A stretch of 64,000 bases of DNA from UBA7446 sp049596455 (lineage in GTDB: Bacteria > Bacteroidota > Bacteroidia > Flavobacteriales > Flavobacteriaceae): positions 1 through 64,000 of the forward strand of contig JBMYLP010000007.1 in NCBI GenBank assembly GCA_049596455.1, written 5' to 3'. Position numbers and translations under genes: made by a program. Shown piece after piece: positions 41,975 to 50,425 of this stretch (its first letter is position 1; each line of letters starts with the position of its first letter). The notes beneath the pieces were generated by a model. It saw only the letters and a program-made list of their open reading frames with translations. It was not told where the DNA came from and ran no database searches.

Positions 41975-41998
41975 AACCTCCTTTGCGGAGGTTTTTTT
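41975..41998 (+). terminator. Terminator of rpmE2
   Basis: AACCTCC (41975-41981) pairs with GGAGGTT (41987-41993) around a 5-base loop, followed by T residues. The loop contains the TTTG that could serve as -33 element for the next gene. Confidence 0.9.
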
Positions 41999-42015
41999 AT
42001 TTCCACTTATCTTTG
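41983..42015 (+). promoter_or_regulatory. Promoter for the GlmU-like gene, inside the rpmE2 terminator
   Basis: TTG (41983-41985), a 22-base spacer and TATCTTTG (42008-42015) make a -33/-7 pair. The -33 part is in the terminator loop. The -7 element ends four bases before ATG 42020, so a leaderless mRNA is likely. Confidence 0.55.
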
Positions 42016-42019
42016 AAGC

Positions 42020-43174
42020 ATGCAAATTTGCTTATTTGACGGTCCAAACCGCACCGATTTACTTCCACTTGTCTACACCCGCCCTGTAGCAGATTTGCTC
42101 ATAGGCGGTATGAGCCTAGCAAAACGCTGGGAATCTTCTGTCAGTGCAACAACCGTAGTAGAAACGGAGGCCTATTTGCAACAACAAGCACCTCCTTTTG
42201 ATGTTGCTGTTTTAGCAGGTTGTTTGCCTTCGGCAGATTTAATTGATGCGATTATACACCTAAAAAGTGGACAAAAGTTGGTGCATAATAATAGGCTTAT
42301 TGCCTTTAGAGGAGCAGCATCAAGCACAGCAGATGAGCTGAATTCGTTCGAAGAAATCACTTTCTCAGACGCTCTAACCATTATTCGTTTTCCGTGGGAT
42401 TTGTTTACCCACAATGCACAAGCCATTTGCGATGATGTCTCCTTTTTTGAGAACACACACACAAATAATCCAGATAAATCAAACCAACTTTTTGGAAAAC
42501 ATCCTGTTTTGGTTGGGGCAAATGTAACCGCCCAAGCGGTAGTTTTTAACACAAATGATGGCCCAATTATTGTTGATGACGGTGCCACCATCATGGAAGG
42601 GTCACTATTGCGTGGGCCGTTGTATATCGGCAAAAATGCTGTGATTAAAATGGGAACAAAAATCTATAGCGGAACGAGCATAGGTCAAAATTCAAAAGTA
42701 GGCGGTGAGCTAAACAATGTTGTTTTTATGGGTAATAGCAACAAAGGGCACGATGGCTTTTTGGGCAATGCCGTTGTGGGTGAGTGGTGTAATTTGGGTG
42801 CAGCTACCGATGCGTCTAATCTGAAAAATGATTACGGCGAGGTTCGCGCATGGAACTATACCCAACAAAAATTTATCTCAACGGGATTGCAATTTTGCGG
42901 TCCTATTATTGGCGATCATTCTAAAACCGCCATTCAAACCGCACTAAATACCGCAACAGTAATTGGCGTGGGATGTAATATTTTTTCTACAGGATTTCCA
43001 CGCACCTTTATTCCCAGTTTTTCTAGAGGGGGCGCACAAGGGCTTACCGAAAACCGACTTTCTAAAGTGTTGGAAACCGCGCGCATTGTAATGGCGCGTC
43101 GTGGGCAAGAGCTCAATACAGCTGCCGAACAAGTGCTGACGCATGTTTTTGATGTCACCAAGAATTTCCGTTAG
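42020..43174 (+). CDS. GlmU-like sugar nucleotidyl/acetyltransferase (Bacteroidetes type)
   Basis: A 384-residue protein of the alternative GlmU family of Bacteroidota. The N-terminal half begins MQICLFDGPNRTDLLPLVYTRPVADLLIGGMSLAKRWE and lacks the usual LAAGxGTRM loop of nucleotidyltransferases. The C-terminal half (about 165-330) has left-handed beta-helix hexapeptide repeats (IIVDDGATIMEGSLL, IGKNAVIKMGTKI) and NNVVFMGNSNKGHDGFLGNAVVGEWCNLGA. It is proposed to make UDP-GlcNAc from glucosamine 1-phosphate; this rests on family annotation. ATG 42020 fits a leaderless promoter. Confidence 0.82.
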   Translation: MQICLFDGPNRTDLLPLVYTRPVADLLIGGMSLAKRWESSVSATTVVETEAYLQQQAPPFDVAVLAGCLPSADLIDAIIHLKSGQKLVHNNRLIAFRGAASSTADELNSFEEITFSDALTIIRFPWDLFTHNAQAICDDVSFFENTHTNNPDKSNQLFGKHPVLVGANVTAQAVVFNTNDGPIIVDDGATIMEGSLLRGPLYIGKNAVIKMGTKIYSGTSIGQNSKVGGELNNVVFMGNSNKGHDGFLGNAVVGEWCNLGAATDASNLKNDYGEVRAWNYTQQKFISTGLQFCGPIIGDHSKTAIQTALNTATVIGVGCNIFSTGFPRTFIPSFSRGGAQGLTENRLSKVLETARIVMARRGQELNTAAEQVLTHVFDVTKNFR

Positions 43175-43182
43175 TCATTTGT

Positions 43183-43214
43183 TTGAGCGATAGCGCATTA
43201 GCATTGTATATTTG
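43183..43214 (+). promoter_or_regulatory. Promoter for mtaB
   Basis: TTG (43183-43185), 21-base spacer, TATATTTG (43207-43214): a full -33/-7 pair, 14 bases before the mtaB ATG. Confidence 0.6.
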
Positions 43215-43228
43215 CCAAAATTTTTCTC

Positions 43229-44563
43229 ATGTCCGCCACTGGAACAGTTGCTTTTTATACGTTGGGGTGTAAGCTGAATTTTTCAGAAACTTCCACCATT
43301 GCACGAGCATTTGTGGCTGCGGGCTATACTCAAACCTCGTTTGAAAGTCCTGCAGACGTGTATGTGATTAATACGTGTTCGGTAACTGAAAACGCCGATA
43401 AAAAATTCAAAACCGTTGTAAAGCAAGCACTTAAACAAAATCCTGACGGCTTTTTGGTTGCCATTGGATGCTATGCGCAACTCAAACCTGAAGAATTGGC
43501 TGCCCTAGATGGCGTTGATTTGGTTTTGGGCGCCAATGAAAAGTTTAATGTCGTTGATTTTATTGAAGGTAAATCGACAGATACTGCCGTACACGCATGC
43601 GCTATTGATGAAGTGGAGCAGTATGTTGGGAGTTACGCCATTGGTGAGCGCACACGAGCGTTTTTAAAAGTACAAGATGGTTGCGATTACAAATGCACCT
43701 ATTGCACCATTCCCTTGGCGCGTGGATTTTCTAGAAGTGACACCCTTGAAAACATTTTGCGACAGGCACGAGAAATTGTTACTCAAGACATAAAGGAGGT
43801 AGTGCTTACAGGAGTAAATATCGGTGATTTTGGCAAAGGCGAATTTGGTGCAAAGAAACACGAACATACCTTTTACGATTTGGTGTATGCATTAGATGAG
43901 GTGGAGGGTTTGGAGCGCATTCGCATTTCTTCAATTGAGCCCAATTTGCTGCGTCAAGAAACCATTGATTTTGTAGCGCAATCCAAGCGTTTTGTGCCCC
44001 ATTTTCACATTCCACTACAGAGTGGAAGCAATGCTATTTTGGCGGCAATGCGCCGCAGGTATCAACGCGAGTTGTATGCCAAGCGTGTAACACAAATAAA
44101 AAATCGAATGCCACATGCTTGTATTGGGGTTGATGTGATTGTGGGGTTCCCTGGCGAAACCGACGACCATTTTATGGAAACCTATCATTTTTTAAATGAA
44201 TTGGATATATCCTATTTGCATGTGTTTTCATATTCTGAACGGGCTAACACTCTTGCTGCCGAAATGCCAAATCCCATTCCAAAAAATGTACGTGCCAAAC
44301 GAAGTAAAATGCTCCGTGGGTTATCCTTGAAAAAGCGCAGGGCATTTTATGAGCAGCAGTTGGGTACTACCCAAAAAGTGTTGTTTGAGTCAGAAAATAA
44401 AAACGGATATATTCATGGCTTTACACCCAATTATATCAAAGTAAAAACCTATTGGAATCCTGCGCTGTGCAATACCATTCACGATGTAAAACTAACCCAA
44501 ATAGCCGATGACGGTTTAGTTAGTTTTGAATTTGTAAAAGCTGTTGGAGAACAAGTGGCTTAG
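43229..44563 (+). CDS. mtaB: tRNA t6A37 methylthiotransferase MtaB
   Basis: A radical SAM enzyme that adds a methylthio group to t6A37 of tRNA. The 444 residues carry the N-terminal cluster cysteines in TLGCKLNFSE, INTCSVTENADKK and AIGCYAQ, the radical SAM motif CDYKCTYCTIPLARG (about 152-166), and a C-terminal TRAM-like region. The CKLNFSE N-terminus favours MtaB over MiaB. Its stop overlaps the stop of the small convergent gene by four bases. Confidence 0.93.
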   Translation: MSATGTVAFYTLGCKLNFSETSTIARAFVAAGYTQTSFESPADVYVINTCSVTENADKKFKTVVKQALKQNPDGFLVAIGCYAQLKPEELAALDGVDLVLGANEKFNVVDFIEGKSTDTAVHACAIDEVEQYVGSYAIGERTRAFLKVQDGCDYKCTYCTIPLARGFSRSDTLENILRQAREIVTQDIKEVVLTGVNIGDFGKGEFGAKKHEHTFYDLVYALDEVEGLERIRISSIEPNLLRQETIDFVAQSKRFVPHFHIPLQSGSNAILAAMRRRYQRELYAKRVTQIKNRMPHACIGVDVIVGFPGETDDHFMETYHFLNELDISYLHVFSYSERANTLAAEMPNPIPKNVRAKRSKMLRGLSLKKRRAFYEQQLGTTQKVLFESENKNGYIHGFTPNYIKVKTYWNPALCNTIHDVKLTQIADDGLVSFEFVKAVGEQVA

Positions 44564-44853
44564 ATGCGCACGCCTATAGGAAGCATACTGCGGTAACGCT
44601 TGTTTTTTCGAATAAAGCGCACAATTTCTGGACTAGTTGGCATCATGCTTACATTGCGTTCTGCAATAATGGCAAGTACTTCTTTTATAAAGGCATCGCT
44701 AAAATCGTTTGGGCAATTGTTTTTTGGAACCACAAGTTTGGTAAGAAATATTTTTCGCTCTTGTTGCGCATATTCTATTTTGGCAAGTTCACCAGCAATT
44801 TCTGTTTCAAATTGGCGCAAGAAGGAATTGTCGGTTACGTTCATTTTTTCCAT
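44560..44853 (-). CDS. Small acetyltransferase-fold protein (YidJ/CG type)
   Basis: A 97-residue protein resembling the compact N-acetyltransferase family (Acetyltransf_CG): FLRQFETEIAGELAKIEYAQQERKIFLTKLVVP, then VSMMPTSPEIVRFIRKNKRYRSML. In that family a GxGxA loop for acetyl-CoA follows the fourth strand; here the place is taken by KNNCPNDFSDAFIKEV, without the glycine-rich loop. Activity is therefore doubtful. It is convergent with mtaB (4-base stop overlap) and divergent from the alpha/beta hydrolase. Confidence 0.65.
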   Translation of the reverse strand: MEKMNVTDNSFLRQFETEIAGELAKIEYAQQERKIFLTKLVVPKNNCPNDFSDAFIKEVLAIIAERNVSMMPTSPEIVRFIRKNKRYRSMLPIGVRI

Positions 44854-44905
44854 AAAATTATGCTAGAGCGCAAATTTACAAAAAAATACGTACATTGAGA
44901 TTGCA

Positions 44906-45589
44906 ATGAGAAAGACTACCAGCATACACATATATATGATGCCTGGCATGGCTGCCAATACATCTATTTTTGATTTCATTGATCTCGGAAATTCGTTCGA
45001 AATTCATCGTTTGGCGTGGTTCACACCCAAGAAAAACGAATCCATAGCGTCTTATGCTAAGCGCATGTGTGATAAGGTAACACATCCAAACCCCGTTTTA
45101 TTAGGTGTTTCTTTCGGAGGTATTTTGGTTCAAGAAATGTCAAAACTCATTTCCTGCCGTAAAGTAATTATTGTTTCAAGCGTTCGTACGAGTAAAGAGT
45201 TTCCCATTCATATGCGGATTACGCGTAAAACCAAAGCCTATCGTTTTTTCCCTACGCAATGGGTAGATAACATTGAAGATTTTATTGGATTTATGTTTGG
45301 TCCTGCTGCTCGTAAACGCATGGATTTAAATAAAAAATACCTTTCAGTTCGAAATCCACAGTATTTGGATTGGTCGTTGGAGGTATTTTTTAATTGGGAA
45401 CAAGTAGAACCGTTGCCCAATGTGGTGCATATTCACGGAACCTACGATTTGGTTTTCCCTGTATTTTATTTGAAAGATTATATTCCTATTCCTAAAGGAA
45501 CACACGTAATGATTGTTTTACGTGCAATTTGGTTTAACAGGAATTTGCCCAAAATAATACTACACGACTGGAAGGGTGATAAGGCTTAA
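44906..45589 (+). CDS. Alpha/beta hydrolase
   Basis: A 227-residue alpha/beta-hydrolase with a readable triad: Ser in LLGVSFGGILVQEM (nucleophile elbow, about residue 70), Asp in HIHGTYDLVFP (about 188) and His in KGTHVMIVLRA (about 204). The oxyanion region is YMMPGMAANTSIFDF. No signal peptide, so cytoplasmic. The substrate is unknown. Stop overlaps the convergent TPR-like gene by four bases (TTAA). Confidence 0.85.
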   Translation: MRKTTSIHIYMMPGMAANTSIFDFIDLGNSFEIHRLAWFTPKKNESIASYAKRMCDKVTHPNPVLLGVSFGGILVQEMSKLISCRKVIIVSSVRTSKEFPIHMRITRKTKAYRFFPTQWVDNIEDFIGFMFGPAARKRMDLNKKYLSVRNPQYLDWSLEVFFNWEQVEPLPNVVHIHGTYDLVFPVFYLKDYIPIPKGTHVMIVLRAIWFNRNLPKIILHDWKGDKA

Positions 45590-46101
45590 ATTTTCTTTAG
45601 CTGTTGCTGCATCATTTTTATTTGTTCTGTCAGCATGCCTTGCTTGTCTAGTTTTTTTGCTTCGTTGAGCAGTGTTGTCGCTTCGCGTTTGCGGCGTTTT
45701 TGCATGACAATTCCCGCCAAACTCAGTTTTGCCATTGCCAAATCGTGTTTCATATTTAGCCCAAGCGAAATGGCTTTTTTAAAATGACGCTCTGCTTTGG
45801 TAAGGTTTTTTTGCGACTCAATAACACCATGCAAAAAGAAATAATATCCTTGTTGTTTTGTTGTTAATGCGTTTTGTGGATTCTTAATGCGTTGTAGCCA
45901 ACGCATTGTTCCTTCAAAATCTTGCTTGCGTAACCGTAAAAATGAGAGCAGAATCAGCTCATTTTTGTAGTATAAAAATACAAATACACCTGCCAAGAAA
46001 ATTAAGGCGATTCCATTTCCAATGTTTGACTCCATAAATTGGTACACGGCATAGCCAATGGTAGCCGTTGCTAAAACAATTTTTATGAATTTTGGGAACA
46101 T
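45586..46101 (-). CDS. Membrane-anchored TPR-like protein
   Basis: A 171-residue protein from ATG 46101 (MFPKFIKIVLATATIGYAVYQF). Two N-terminal helices (about 5-20 and 27-45) precede a helical, Lys/Gln-rich soluble part with TPR-like spacing (FFLHGVIESQKNLTKAERHFKKAISLGLN). An alternative start 10 codons upstream is less likely. Function is unknown. It is convergent with the hydrolase and divergent from rpmH. Confidence 0.65.
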   Translation of the reverse strand: MFPKFIKIVLATATIGYAVYQFMESNIGNGIALIFLAGVFVFLYYKNELILLSFLRLRKQDFEGTMRWLQRIKNPQNALTTKQQGYYFFLHGVIESQKNLTKAERHFKKAISLGLNMKHDLAMAKLSLAGIVMQKRRKREATTLLNEAKKLDKQGMLTEQIKMMQQQLKKI

Positions 46102-46148
46102 AGCTTTCTTTTGTTTTGCAAATTTACACATTTATATAATAAGGTTGT

Positions 46149-46178
46149 TTGCTGAATATGCTAGTTGTTGTATATTTG
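46149..46178 (+). promoter_or_regulatory. Promoter for rpmH
   Basis: TTG (46149-46151) in TTTG, a 19-base spacer and TATATTTG (46171-46178) form a perfect Bacteroidota promoter 20 bases before the rpmH ATG. Confidence 0.7.
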
Positions 46179-46198
46179 CACCCAGTTAAGAAAAAAAG

Positions 46199-46357
46199 AT
46201 GAAAAGAACGTTTCAACCTTCAAAGAGAAAACGCCGTAACAAACACGGTTTCATGGAGCGCATGGCTTCGGCAGCAGGTCGTAAGGTATTGGCTTCGCGG
46301 CGCGCCAAAGGACGTAAAAAACTTTCTGTTTCATCCGAAGTACGTCACAAAAAATAA
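46199..46357 (+). CDS. rpmH: Ribosomal protein L34
   Basis: A 52-residue basic protein: MKRTFQPSKRKRRNKHGFMER, then ASAAGRKVLASRRAKGRKKLSVSSE. L34 is one of the smallest 50S proteins. It is monocistronic here, with promoter and terminator of its own, and is followed by carB rather than rnpA. The start is fixed by the family N-terminus. Confidence 0.97.
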   Translation: MKRTFQPSKRKRRNKHGFMERMASAAGRKVLASRRAKGRKKLSVSSEVRHKK

Positions 46358-46380
46358 GTGAATAAATCGTTGAAAACATC

Positions 46381-46412
46381 AAGGTGCTACTTTATGAGTA
46401 GCACCTTTTTTT
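46381..46412 (+). terminator. Terminator of rpmH
   Basis: A perfect 10-bp stem, AAGGTGCTAC (46381-46390) with GTAGCACCTT (46398-46407), is followed by a T run. It separates rpmH from carB. Confidence 0.9.
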
Positions 46413-46415
46413 GTA

Positions 46416-46423
46416 TATCTTCG
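46416..46423 (+). promoter_or_regulatory. Weak -7 element for carB
   Basis: TATCTTCG differs from TAnnTTTG at one position and lies 32 bases before the carB ATG, right after the rpmH terminator. The -33 side would fall in the terminator hairpin. Confidence 0.35.
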
Positions 46424-46455
46424 AAAGAATTTTGACCACCTTTTAGCAAAAGCAT

Positions 46456-46710
46456 ATGCCAAAAAGAAAAGACCTAAACAGTATCCTCATCATCGGCTCT
46501 GGACCCATTATTATTGGGCAAGCCTGCGAATTTGATTACTCAGGCTCGCAATCGTTACGTTCACTCAGAGAAGATGGAATTGAAACCATTCTTATCAATT
46601 CCAATCCGGCAACCATCATGACTGACCCTTCAATGGCAGACCATGTGTATTTGTTGCCACTAACAACAAAATCTATTATTAAAATCCTATGGGCGGACAA
46701 ACTGCATTAA
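46456..46710 (+). pseudogene. carB: carB 5' fragment, cut off by deletion and frame shift
   Basis: These 84 codons are the true N-terminus of carbamoyl-phosphate synthase large subunit: LIIGSGPIIIGQACEFDYSGSQSLRSLREDGIETILINSNPATIMTDPSMADHVYLLPLTTKSIIKIL. Then the frame leaves the family sequence (WADKLH, stop at 46710). Homologues continue here with about 12 residues ending in IDAVLPT before MGGQTALN; those codons are absent, and the rest of the gene is in another frame from 46689. About 37 bases (or another length leaving the same frame) appear to be missing between 46684 and 46690. Confidence 0.9.
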
Positions 46711-49271
46711 ACTTATGTATTGAGGCAGACGAAAAAGGCATTTGGAAAGATTTTGGTGTACAGCTTATTGGGGTAAATATCGATGCGATAAATATTACGG
46801 AAGACCGCGAAAAATTCCGTGAGCTTATGGAGCAAATCGATGTGCCAATGGCACCGCAAGCTACCGCAACATCTTTCTTAAAAGGCAAGGAAATTGCGCA
46901 GCAATTTGGCTTCCCTTTGTGTATTCGGGCTTCATACACGCTTGGAGGTGCGGGTGCTGCTATTGTGTATAAAGAGGAGGAGTTTGATGAGTTGATGCGC
47001 CGTGGGCTAGAAATTTCGCCTATCCATGAGGTTATGATTGACAAAGCCATGATGGGCTGGAAAGAATACGAATTGGAATTGCTGCGCGATAACAACGACA
47101 ACGTGGTTATTATCTGTTCCATTGAAAACATGGATCCGATGGGAATCCATACAGGTGACTCTATCACAGTGGCTCCTGCCATGACACTTTCCGACAAAAC
47201 CTATCAGAAAATGCGTGATATGGCCATCAAAATGATGCGCAGTATTGGCGATTTTGCAGGTGGGTGTAACGTGCAATTTGCGGTAAGTCCAGACGAAAAA
47301 GAGGATATTATTGCTATTGAAATCAATCCGCGGGTGTCACGTTCTTCGGCATTGGCGAGTAAGGCAACTGGATATCCAATTGCAAAAGTGGCTACCAAAT
47401 TGGCTATTGGCTACAGGCTTGATGAGCTAGACAATCAGATTACAAAATCTACTTCAGCCTTGTTTGAGCCAACATTGGATTACGTAATTGTGAAAATTCC
47501 ACGCTGGAACTTTGACAAATTTGAAGGCTCTGACCGTACTTTAGGCTTACAAATGAAAGCCGTGGGCGAGGTTATGGGTATTGGACGTTCGTTTCAAGAG
47601 GCCTTGCACAAAGCCACGCAATCGCTTGAAATTAAGCGAAATGGATTGGGTGCAGACGGAAAGGGCTATACAGATTACAACACTATTATAGATAAGCTCA
47701 CCAACGCTTCGTGGGATAGGGTATTTGTGATTTACGATGCCATTGCCATGGGGATTCCACTGAGCAAAATCTACGACATTACCAAAATAGACATGTGGTA
47801 TTTGAAGCAGTATGAAGAACTGTTTCAGTTGGAGAAAGAAATTTCCACCTACACCATTGATAGCATAGACAAAGAGTTATTGCTAGAGGCAAAGCAAAAA
47901 GGCTATGGCGACCGCCAAATTGCCCATATGCTGGGCTGTCTAGAAAGCGAAGTGTACAGCAAGCGAGATGAGATGAATATTCATCGTGTATATAAATTGG
48001 TGGATACTTGTGCGGCGGAGTTTACTGCAAAAACTCCATATTACTATTCCACTTTTGAAAGTACGATGGAAACAGCTGATGGAACGGTTTCAGTACACAA
48101 TGAAAGTGTGGTGTCTGACCGCAAAAAAATTGTGGTGCTTGGCTCGGGTCCAAACCGCATTGGGCAAGGTATTGAGTTTGATTATTGCTGTGTGCACGGC
48201 GTTTTGGCTGCCAGCGAAGCAGGTTATGAAACGGTAATGATTAACTGTAATCCCGAAACGGTTTCTACAGATTTTGACACAGCAGACAAGCTTTATTTTG
48301 AGCCCGTGTTCTGGGAACATATATACGATATCATTCGCCACGAAAAGCCCGAAGGCGTGATTGTGCAATTGGGCGGTCAAACGGCACTGAAACTTGCCGA
48401 GAAGTTAGATCGCTATGGCATTAAAATTATGGGAACAAGTTTCCAGTCGTTGGACTTGGCGGAAGATCGTGGAAGTTTTTCTACCCTGCTTAAAGAAAAC
48501 GATATTCCGTATCCAGAATTTGGCGTAGCAGAAACTGCCGACGAAGCACTTGCACTTGCCGATAAGTTGAACTTCCCCATTTTGGTTAGACCCTCTTACG
48601 TATTGGGTGGACAAGGGATGAAAATTGTCATCAATAAAGAAGATTTGGTCAAGCATGTGGTGGATTTATTGCATAAAATCCCAAACAACAAATTGTTGTT
48701 AGACCATTATTTAGACGGTGCTATTGAGGCTGAAGCCGATGCCATTTGCGACGGCGAAAATGTGTATATCATTGGAATTATGGAACATATTGAACCTTGT
48801 GGTATCCACTCGGGCGATTCCAACGCTACCTTGCCGCCGTTTAATTTGGGTAAATTTGTGATGCAACAGATTAAAGACCACACCAAAAAGATTGCACTTG
48901 CGCTGAAAACGGTTGGGCTTATCAACATTCAGTTTGCCATAAAAGACGATGTGGTCTATATTATTGAGGCAAATCCGCGTGCGTCTAGAACGGTGCCGTT
49001 TATTGCAAAGGCGTATAAAGAGCCGTATGTAAATTATGCTACCAAAGTCATGATAGGCGATAAAAAACTGTCTGATTTTAATTTCAACCCGCAGTTAAAA
49101 GGCTTTGCCATTAAGCAACCTGTATTTTCATTCAACAAGTTCCCGAACGTAAACAAGGCACTTGGACCAGAAATGAAAAGTACGGGCGAAAGCATCTTGT
49201 TTATTGACGACCTCAAAGACGATGAGTTTTACGAGTTGTACGGTCGCAGAAAGATGTATTTGACGAAATAG
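46689..49271 (+). CDS. carB: Carbamoyl-phosphate synthase large subunit, lacking its N-terminus
   Basis: CarB makes carbamoyl phosphate from bicarbonate, ammonia (from CarA) and two ATP. The 860 codons from MGGQTALNL to RRKMYLTK hold nearly all of it: first ATP-grasp half with EINPRVSRSSALASKATGYPIAK, the oligomerisation region, and second half with GSGPNRIGQGIEFDYCCVHG, RPSYVLGGQGMKIV and EANPRASRTVPFIAKAY. The C-terminal allosteric domain is short, as in Bacteroidota. The first 80 residues are in another frame (46456-46710), so as written the protein cannot be made whole. A genuine null would make the strain need arginine and pyrimidines, so an assembly error is a serious alternative. Confidence 0.92.
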   Translation: MGGQTALNLCIEADEKGIWKDFGVQLIGVNIDAINITEDREKFRELMEQIDVPMAPQATATSFLKGKEIAQQFGFPLCIRASYTLGGAGAAIVYKEEEFDELMRRGLEISPIHEVMIDKAMMGWKEYELELLRDNNDNVVIICSIENMDPMGIHTGDSITVAPAMTLSDKTYQKMRDMAIKMMRSIGDFAGGCNVQFAVSPDEKEDIIAIEINPRVSRSSALASKATGYPIAKVATKLAIGYRLDELDNQITKSTSALFEPTLDYVIVKIPRWNFDKFEGSDRTLGLQMKAVGEVMGIGRSFQEALHKATQSLEIKRNGLGADGKGYTDYNTIIDKLTNASWDRVFVIYDAIAMGIPLSKIYDITKIDMWYLKQYEELFQLEKEISTYTIDSIDKELLLEAKQKGYGDRQIAHMLGCLESEVYSKRDEMNIHRVYKLVDTCAAEFTAKTPYYYSTFESTMETADGTVSVHNESVVSDRKKIVVLGSGPNRIGQGIEFDYCCVHGVLAASEAGYETVMINCNPETVSTDFDTADKLYFEPVFWEHIYDIIRHEKPEGVIVQLGGQTALKLAEKLDRYGIKIMGTSFQSLDLAEDRGSFSTLLKENDIPYPEFGVAETADEALALADKLNFPILVRPSYVLGGQGMKIVINKEDLVKHVVDLLHKIPNNKLLLDHYLDGAIEAEADAICDGENVYIIGIMEHIEPCGIHSGDSNATLPPFNLGKFVMQQIKDHTKKIALALKTVGLINIQFAIKDDVVYIIEANPRASRTVPFIAKAYKEPYVNYATKVMIGDKKLSDFNFNPQLKGFAIKQPVFSFNKFPNVNKALGPEMKSTGESILFIDDLKDDEFYELYGRRKMYLTK

Positions 49272-49311
49272 ATTGCGTGAATTCACGTATCTTTAAGCAA
49301 ACATTTTTAGT

Positions 49312-50421
49312 ATGGAGTGGATTCCGGTTGCTGTTATTTTGGTGGCGCTTGTCGTATTTTTTCTTATTATTCAAAAGAATCAATCCAAAGGCGTTTCGAA
49401 TGAATTTTTGATGCAGCTCAATGCGCAGTTGCGAGAAGAAATACAGGGCATTCGTAAAGAAACAGACGCCAATGCCAAAGAAACTCGTGTAGAGCTAGAG
49501 CAGAAACTCAACAATATCACCAAAGGGATAAGCGATTATCAACGTTCTTCCAATCAGTCCATTACGCAGCAGTTTGCCGAGTCTAAAAAAGCGATAACCG
49601 ACGTAACCAAAGCCCTTTCGGAAATCAAAGGCACCAACGAGCAAGTGCTGAGTTTTGCCAATCAAATGAAGACGCTGGAGAAGATTTTGGGCAACTCCAA
49701 ACAACGTGGTATTTTGGGCGAAATTCAATTGGAAAACCTGTTGGCAAACGTACTACCCCCCGAATTGTTTCAAATGCAATACAGCTTTGCCAACGGCGAG
49801 GCGGTAGATGCCATTGTAAAAGTGGGCGATTTTATTATTCCTATTGATGCCAAATTCTCGTTGGATAACTACAACAAAATGGTGGAAAGCAGCGATGCGG
49901 AAGCCATTAAGACCTTGGAGCAATCCTTTAAGGGTGATATCAAAAAACGTATAGACGAAACCGCAAAATACATCCGCCCAAACGAGGATACCACCGATTA
50001 CGCCTATATGTTTATTCCCGCCGATGGGCTGTACCAAGATTTGCTTAACAGTAGGGTAGGTAGCTTACAAATTAACTCTCGCGATTTGGTATCGTATGCT
50101 TATGAAAAAAAAGTGATGATTGTATCGCCAATGAGTTTGTTTCCGATGCTGCAAATAACGGTTAAGGCGTTGCATAACCTTAAAATTGAAAACTCCATAC
50201 AAGATATTTTAAAGAATGTAGATAAGCTTTCGGCGCACCTGAACGCCTTTGAAGATGTGCACAGCCGATTGGGAAAATCTATTGGTACGGTAGTTAACCA
50301 ATATAACGCTTCAGCAAAAGAATTTAAAAAGATTGATAAGGATATTATACGGCTTTCTGGCGAAGGAAATGCCTTAGATTACCAACCCGATTTGTTGGAA
50401 CGCCCAACAAGTGAGGAGTAG
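49312..50421 (+). CDS. rmuC: DNA recombination protein RmuC
   Basis: RmuC is a predicted nuclease-fold protein that limits inversions at short inverted repeats. The 369 residues have an N-terminal membrane helix (about 4-22), a long coiled coil (about 30-110, Glu/Lys/Gln-rich), and the RmuC domain with NSKQRGILGEIQLENLLANVLP, VDAIVKVGDFIIPIDAKFSLDNYNKM and YAYMFIPADGLYQDLL. It is 40 bases after carB and convergent with the VOC gene. Confidence 0.94.
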   Translation: MEWIPVAVILVALVVFFLIIQKNQSKGVSNEFLMQLNAQLREEIQGIRKETDANAKETRVELEQKLNNITKGISDYQRSSNQSITQQFAESKKAITDVTKALSEIKGTNEQVLSFANQMKTLEKILGNSKQRGILGEIQLENLLANVLPPELFQMQYSFANGEAVDAIVKVGDFIIPIDAKFSLDNYNKMVESSDAEAIKTLEQSFKGDIKKRIDETAKYIRPNEDTTDYAYMFIPADGLYQDLLNSRVGSLQINSRDLVSYAYEKKVMIVSPMSLFPMLQITVKALHNLKIENSIQDILKNVDKLSAHLNAFEDVHSRLGKSIGTVVNQYNASAKEFKKIDKDIIRLSGEGNALDYQPDLLERPTSEE

Positions 50422-50425
50422 GGAT

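Noticed and set aside
46689..46710. Programmed frameshift joining the two carB frames
   Set aside because: A simple shift cannot supply the roughly 12 conserved codons that are missing, so a deletion (real or artefactual) explains it better than recoding.
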